NCBI GenBank assembly: GCA_004552725.1
Contig: SFNM01000024.1
Location: forward strand, 1-35,072
Length of the DNA: 35,072 bases
Source of the DNA: Bacteroidales bacterium
GTDB lineage: Bacteria > Bacteroidota > Bacteroidia > Bacteroidales > Muribaculaceae
Reading direction: 5' to 3'
The notes under the pieces were generated by a model. It made no database searches and was not told the origin of the DNA. It was given only the letters and a program-made list of their open reading frames with translations. Of this stretch, positions 33,099-35,072 are shown one piece after another. Numbering within the stretch: the stretch's first letter is position 1; each line of letters starts with the position of its first letter. Made by a program: the position numbers and the translations under genes.

Positions 33099-33614
33099 TC
33101 AATTTTTGCGTTTAAGAGTCAAAGACTTATATGCGAAAAGGCGGTAACTGATAGCAGACGCTACGCACGGAACAATCATCCACAAGAACATTGTGTCGTA
33201 GTTGAAATACTTCACAAGCACGCCGGCAATGTATCCGCCCAGGGCTATGCCGAGGTCGAATGCTACGAAGAACGTACTGCCGGCGGCACCACGTCGTTCG
33301 GATGGCACCGGCCGCATAGCCATTGTTTGAAGAGCCGGTTGAAGAGTGCCGAAACTATATCCCAGTAGTATGGCGGAGAGTAGGTAGGCCGGGGTGGTGT
33401 GTATGAATACCAACAGCAGGATACCTACGATGATGGTGAAGTTGCCGCCGTTGACCATAATCGACTCGGAACAGCGGTCGATTTTTCGGCCCATTATCAA
33501 ACGCGTGGCAATGGTGGCCAACGCTATGAATATGAAATATATACCGGCACCGGGCAATCCGCATGACTCGGCATAAATCGCCACATACACTTCAATCACA
33601 CCATAACTCATCAT
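33099..33614 (-). pseudogene. C-terminal half of an MFS transporter (5'-truncated)
   Basis: The 171-aa frame matches the second six-helix half of a major facilitator. It begins within what should be helix 7 (MMSYGVIEVYVAIYAE). Helix 8 follows, then the loop RLIMGRKIDRCSE typical of the helix 8-9 region, LLGYSFGTLQPALQTMAM, the loop VPSERRGAAGSTFF, LGIALGGYIAGVL and a final helix. Full MFS proteins have about 390-400 residues; the first half is absent. Directly upstream lies the lysA terminator, with no room for the missing part. I read it as a decayed remnant. Expression as a half-transporter is possible but unlikely. Confidence 0.75.
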
Positions 33615-33633
33615 ATTAAATTTTTTTGAGCAT

Positions 33634-33685
33634 AAAAAAGCGTCTGATCAAGTAAATCTCTTCAACCGGACTTACGTGATCAGAC
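33634..33685 (-). terminator. Rho-independent terminator of lysA
   Basis: On the minus strand GTCTGATCA (33685-33677) pairs with TGATCAGAC (33651-33643 region), with inner GTAA/TTAC pairs, and is followed by GCTTTTTT. It lies about 68 nt past the lysA stop. Confidence 0.8.
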
Positions 33686-33752
33686 ACTACGCGTTGCAAG
33701 TATTTTATGCGTGAAAGTTACATGTTTTTTTCGAAATAGGCCAAAAAATCGG

Positions 33753-34889
33753 TTATTCGGTGTAGATGACATCGGCCGGACAGCGAAGATTGTAGAGCGA
33801 AGCCATTGATGCGGCGTATGCACCGGCAGAGCGGATGGCGAGGATGTCGCCGCGTCGAGTGCGTGGCAAGGGATAGTTTTCGGCGAAAGTGTCGGCCGAC
33901 TCGCACACTGGACCTACGATGTCGTAGTGTGCAGTAGGAGTGGAACTTGGGGCTGAAAGGTTGTCGATGCGGTGGGTGGCTTGATAAAGGGCCGGGCGGA
34001 TAAGGTTGTTCATACCGGCGTCGATGATAACAAATCGACGTTCAAGACCTTCCTTTACATATATCACGCGCGAGAGAATAGAGCCGCATTGAGCCACAAT
34101 TGAGCGGCCTAATTCGCAGTGAATGTGAGCACCGGTGGGTAGGATGAGCCCTTGTCGCAGGGTGTCGAAAAAGCCTTGGAAGTCGGCAATAGGGTTGGAG
34201 GCCGGCTGCTCGTAGTCGACTCCGATTCCACCGCCCACATTGATATATTCAATGGTTGCTCCGGCTTGTTGTGCGCGGGCCACTAATTCATTGATACGAG
34301 AGCAGAGGAGCGCGTAAGGCTCGTTGGTGAGAATTTGGCTGCCGATATGGCAGTGAATACCGCGAAAATGGAGGCCGGGTAGGGTGGTGGCCATGCGGAT
34401 GGCTTGGTCGAAGAGTGTGATGTCGATGCCGAATTTGTTTTCGGCCAATCCTGTGGTGATGTAGTGGTGGGTGTGGGCATCGATATGGGGGTTGATGCGA
34501 AGAGCGATGGGCGCGATTTTGCCGATATGCGATGCTAAGTGGCTGATAATATGGAGTTCTTCGAGCGATTCTACGTTGAAGCACTCGATGCCGAGGTTGA
34601 TGGCTTCGATGATTTCGGGGTCGGTTTTTCCTACGCCGGAATACACGCATCTGTTGGCCGGAATGTCGCAATCGATGGCGTGTCGCACTTCACCGATGCT
34701 TACGCAGTCGGCACCGAAACCGGCTTTTGCCACCTCGGCTACGATACGAGCGTCGGGATTGGCCTTGAGCGCGTAATGTACGTGCATTGGAAGGCCTTTG
34801 GAGGTCGTGGATATAGTGTCAAGAGTATGGCGCAATAGCGCTAAATCATAAACGTAGCAAGGAGTTTTAAAGGATTGGTCGAGTAGCAT
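33753..34889 (-). CDS. lysA: Diaminopimelate decarboxylase
   Basis: LysA decarboxylates meso-diaminopimelate to lysine. The 378-aa protein is a fold-III PLP enzyme. The Schiff-base lysine is K42 in HYALKANPD. The barrel continues with GADCVSIGE, NVESLEEL, RINPHIDAHTHHYITTG, KFGID, HCHIGSQI and the glycine-rich INVGGGIGVDY. The substrate-side region is ELGRSIVAQCGSI where many homologues have EPGRS. The C-terminal part shows VGPVCESADTF and the beta-domain ending. Length is slightly short, as usual for Bacteroidetes. It has its own promoter and terminator, so it is monocistronic. Confidence 0.95.
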   Translation of the reverse strand: MLLDQSFKTPCYVYDLALLRHTLDTISTTSKGLPMHVHYALKANPDARIVAEVAKAGFGADCVSIGEVRHAIDCDIPANRCVYSGVGKTDPEIIEAINLGIECFNVESLEELHIISHLASHIGKIAPIALRINPHIDAHTHHYITTGLAENKFGIDITLFDQAIRMATTLPGLHFRGIHCHIGSQILTNEPYALLCSRINELVARAQQAGATIEYINVGGGIGVDYEQPASNPIADFQGFFDTLRQGLILPTGAHIHCELGRSIVAQCGSILSRVIYVKEGLERRFVIIDAGMNNLIRPALYQATHRIDNLSAPSSTPTAHYDIVGPVCESADTFAENYPLPRTRRGDILAIRSAGAYAASMASLYNLRCPADVIYTE

Positions 34890-34918
34890 AAATACTTAGA
34901 AATTGTGAAATCAGCCCA

Positions 34919-34950
34919 CAAAGTTACAAAAAATGGCCGACATCGCCAAA
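34919..34950 (-). promoter_or_regulatory. Promoter of lysA
   Basis: On the minus strand TTTG at 34950-34947 is followed after 20 nt by a perfect TAACTTTG at 34926-34919. The leader to the ATG at 34889 would be about 23 nt. The boundary of the IS30-like element lies about 20 nt further upstream. Confidence 0.78.
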
Positions 34951-34971
34951 TCTCCGCCACCTGCGTGCTTT

Positions 34972-35072
34972 ACTGTAGAGTCAACTGGCAAGTGCAAAAT
35001 TACAAAATTCTTTTGAAAAACTCGACCTTTGGAGTAGAAAAGCCTAATTTTTTACGAGGTCGTTCGTTAATG
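34972..35072 (-). mobile_element. End of an IS30-family-like insertion sequence (partial)
   Basis: The region contains the C-terminus of a transposase. Past its stop comes CTCTACAGT-type sequence near 34972-34980 that may be the terminal inverted repeat. The other end is outside the window, so the boundary is approximate. Confidence 0.55.
35000..35071 (-). CDS. C-terminal end of an IS30-family transposase (partial)
   Basis: Only 23 codons and the stop are inside the window. They read INERPRKKLGFSTPKVEF and then FKRIL. The string (N)xRPRKxLGFxTP is the hallmark near the C-terminus of IS30-family DDE transposases, just after the catalytic Glu region. The frame ends at TAA (35002-35000). A one-base shift just after RIL would continue as NFALAS and stop at 34981-34983, which resembles endings I associate with Bacteroidetes members. 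The copy may therefore carry a single-base insertion near its end. The rest of the gene lies beyond the right edge. Confidence 0.75.
   Translation of the reverse strand: MNERPRKKLGFSTPKVEFFKRIL

Noticed and set aside
1..35072. tRNA, rRNA or CRISPR arrays
   Set aside because: No cloverleaf, ribosomal RNA motif or regularly spaced repeats were seen on reading both strands.

Overview
The window reads as Bacteroidales chromosome, probably Muribaculaceae-like, with a foreign piece at its left edge. Supporting evidence: rpoB and rpoC of Bacteroidetes length, several promoters of the Bacteroidetes type (TTG, about 20 nt, TAnnTTTG), almost no Shine-Dalgarno sequences, a sodium-pumping methylmalonyl-CoA decarboxylase operon, an IspG with the inserted middle domain, and proteins typical of Bacteroidetes secretion. 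The family name is inference; no 16S or other decisive marker is present.

Layout. (1) 1-~515: the C-terminus of an RpoD-type sigma factor that does not look like Bacteroidetes RpoD, then the start of a sugar-phosphate isomerase-like gene with a strong Shine-Dalgarno. Its reading frame runs into ribosomal protein L1, which lacks its own first ~35 residues. This is most likely an assembly or amplification chimera. (2) 516-10396: the rplA-rplJ-rplL-rpoB-rpoC cluster, with two large hairpins between rplL and rpoB. (3) 10405-10457: a 25-bp inverted repeat that can terminate both converging operons. (4) 17009-10408, minus strand: a tight six-gene operon ychF-rpoN-PAP2-like-purE-ispG-M16 peptidase with a recognisable promoter. 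(5) 16985-17282: a GC-rich repeat element and a promoter. (6) 17283-20707: three co-directional secreted proteins sharing an N-terminal motif; two carry three copies each of an unnamed ~115-140-residue beta-rich module, and the third has a T9SS-like tail. This is the best candidate for an undescribed system. (7) 20861-22537, minus strand: a 67-aa protein, then a PspC-domain membrane protein and its PadR regulator with a candidate operator. (8) 22803-27380: methylmalonyl-CoA epimerase and the four decarboxylase subunits, the last steps from succinate to propionate, including a lamin-tail-domain/OadG fusion. (9) 27496-29645: two secreted proteins, one transglutaminase-like and one with a DnaJ-like CxxCxGxG zinc-finger tail. 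(10) 35072-29652, minus strand: an exopolysaccharide-initiating sugar-phosphate transferase, a five-repeat DUF349 protein, the C-terminal half of an MFS transporter, lysA, and the tail of an IS30-like transposase at the window edge.

No tRNA, rRNA or CRISPR array was seen. Long open frames antisense to rpoB, rpoC and mmdA are codon-usage shadows and are left out.
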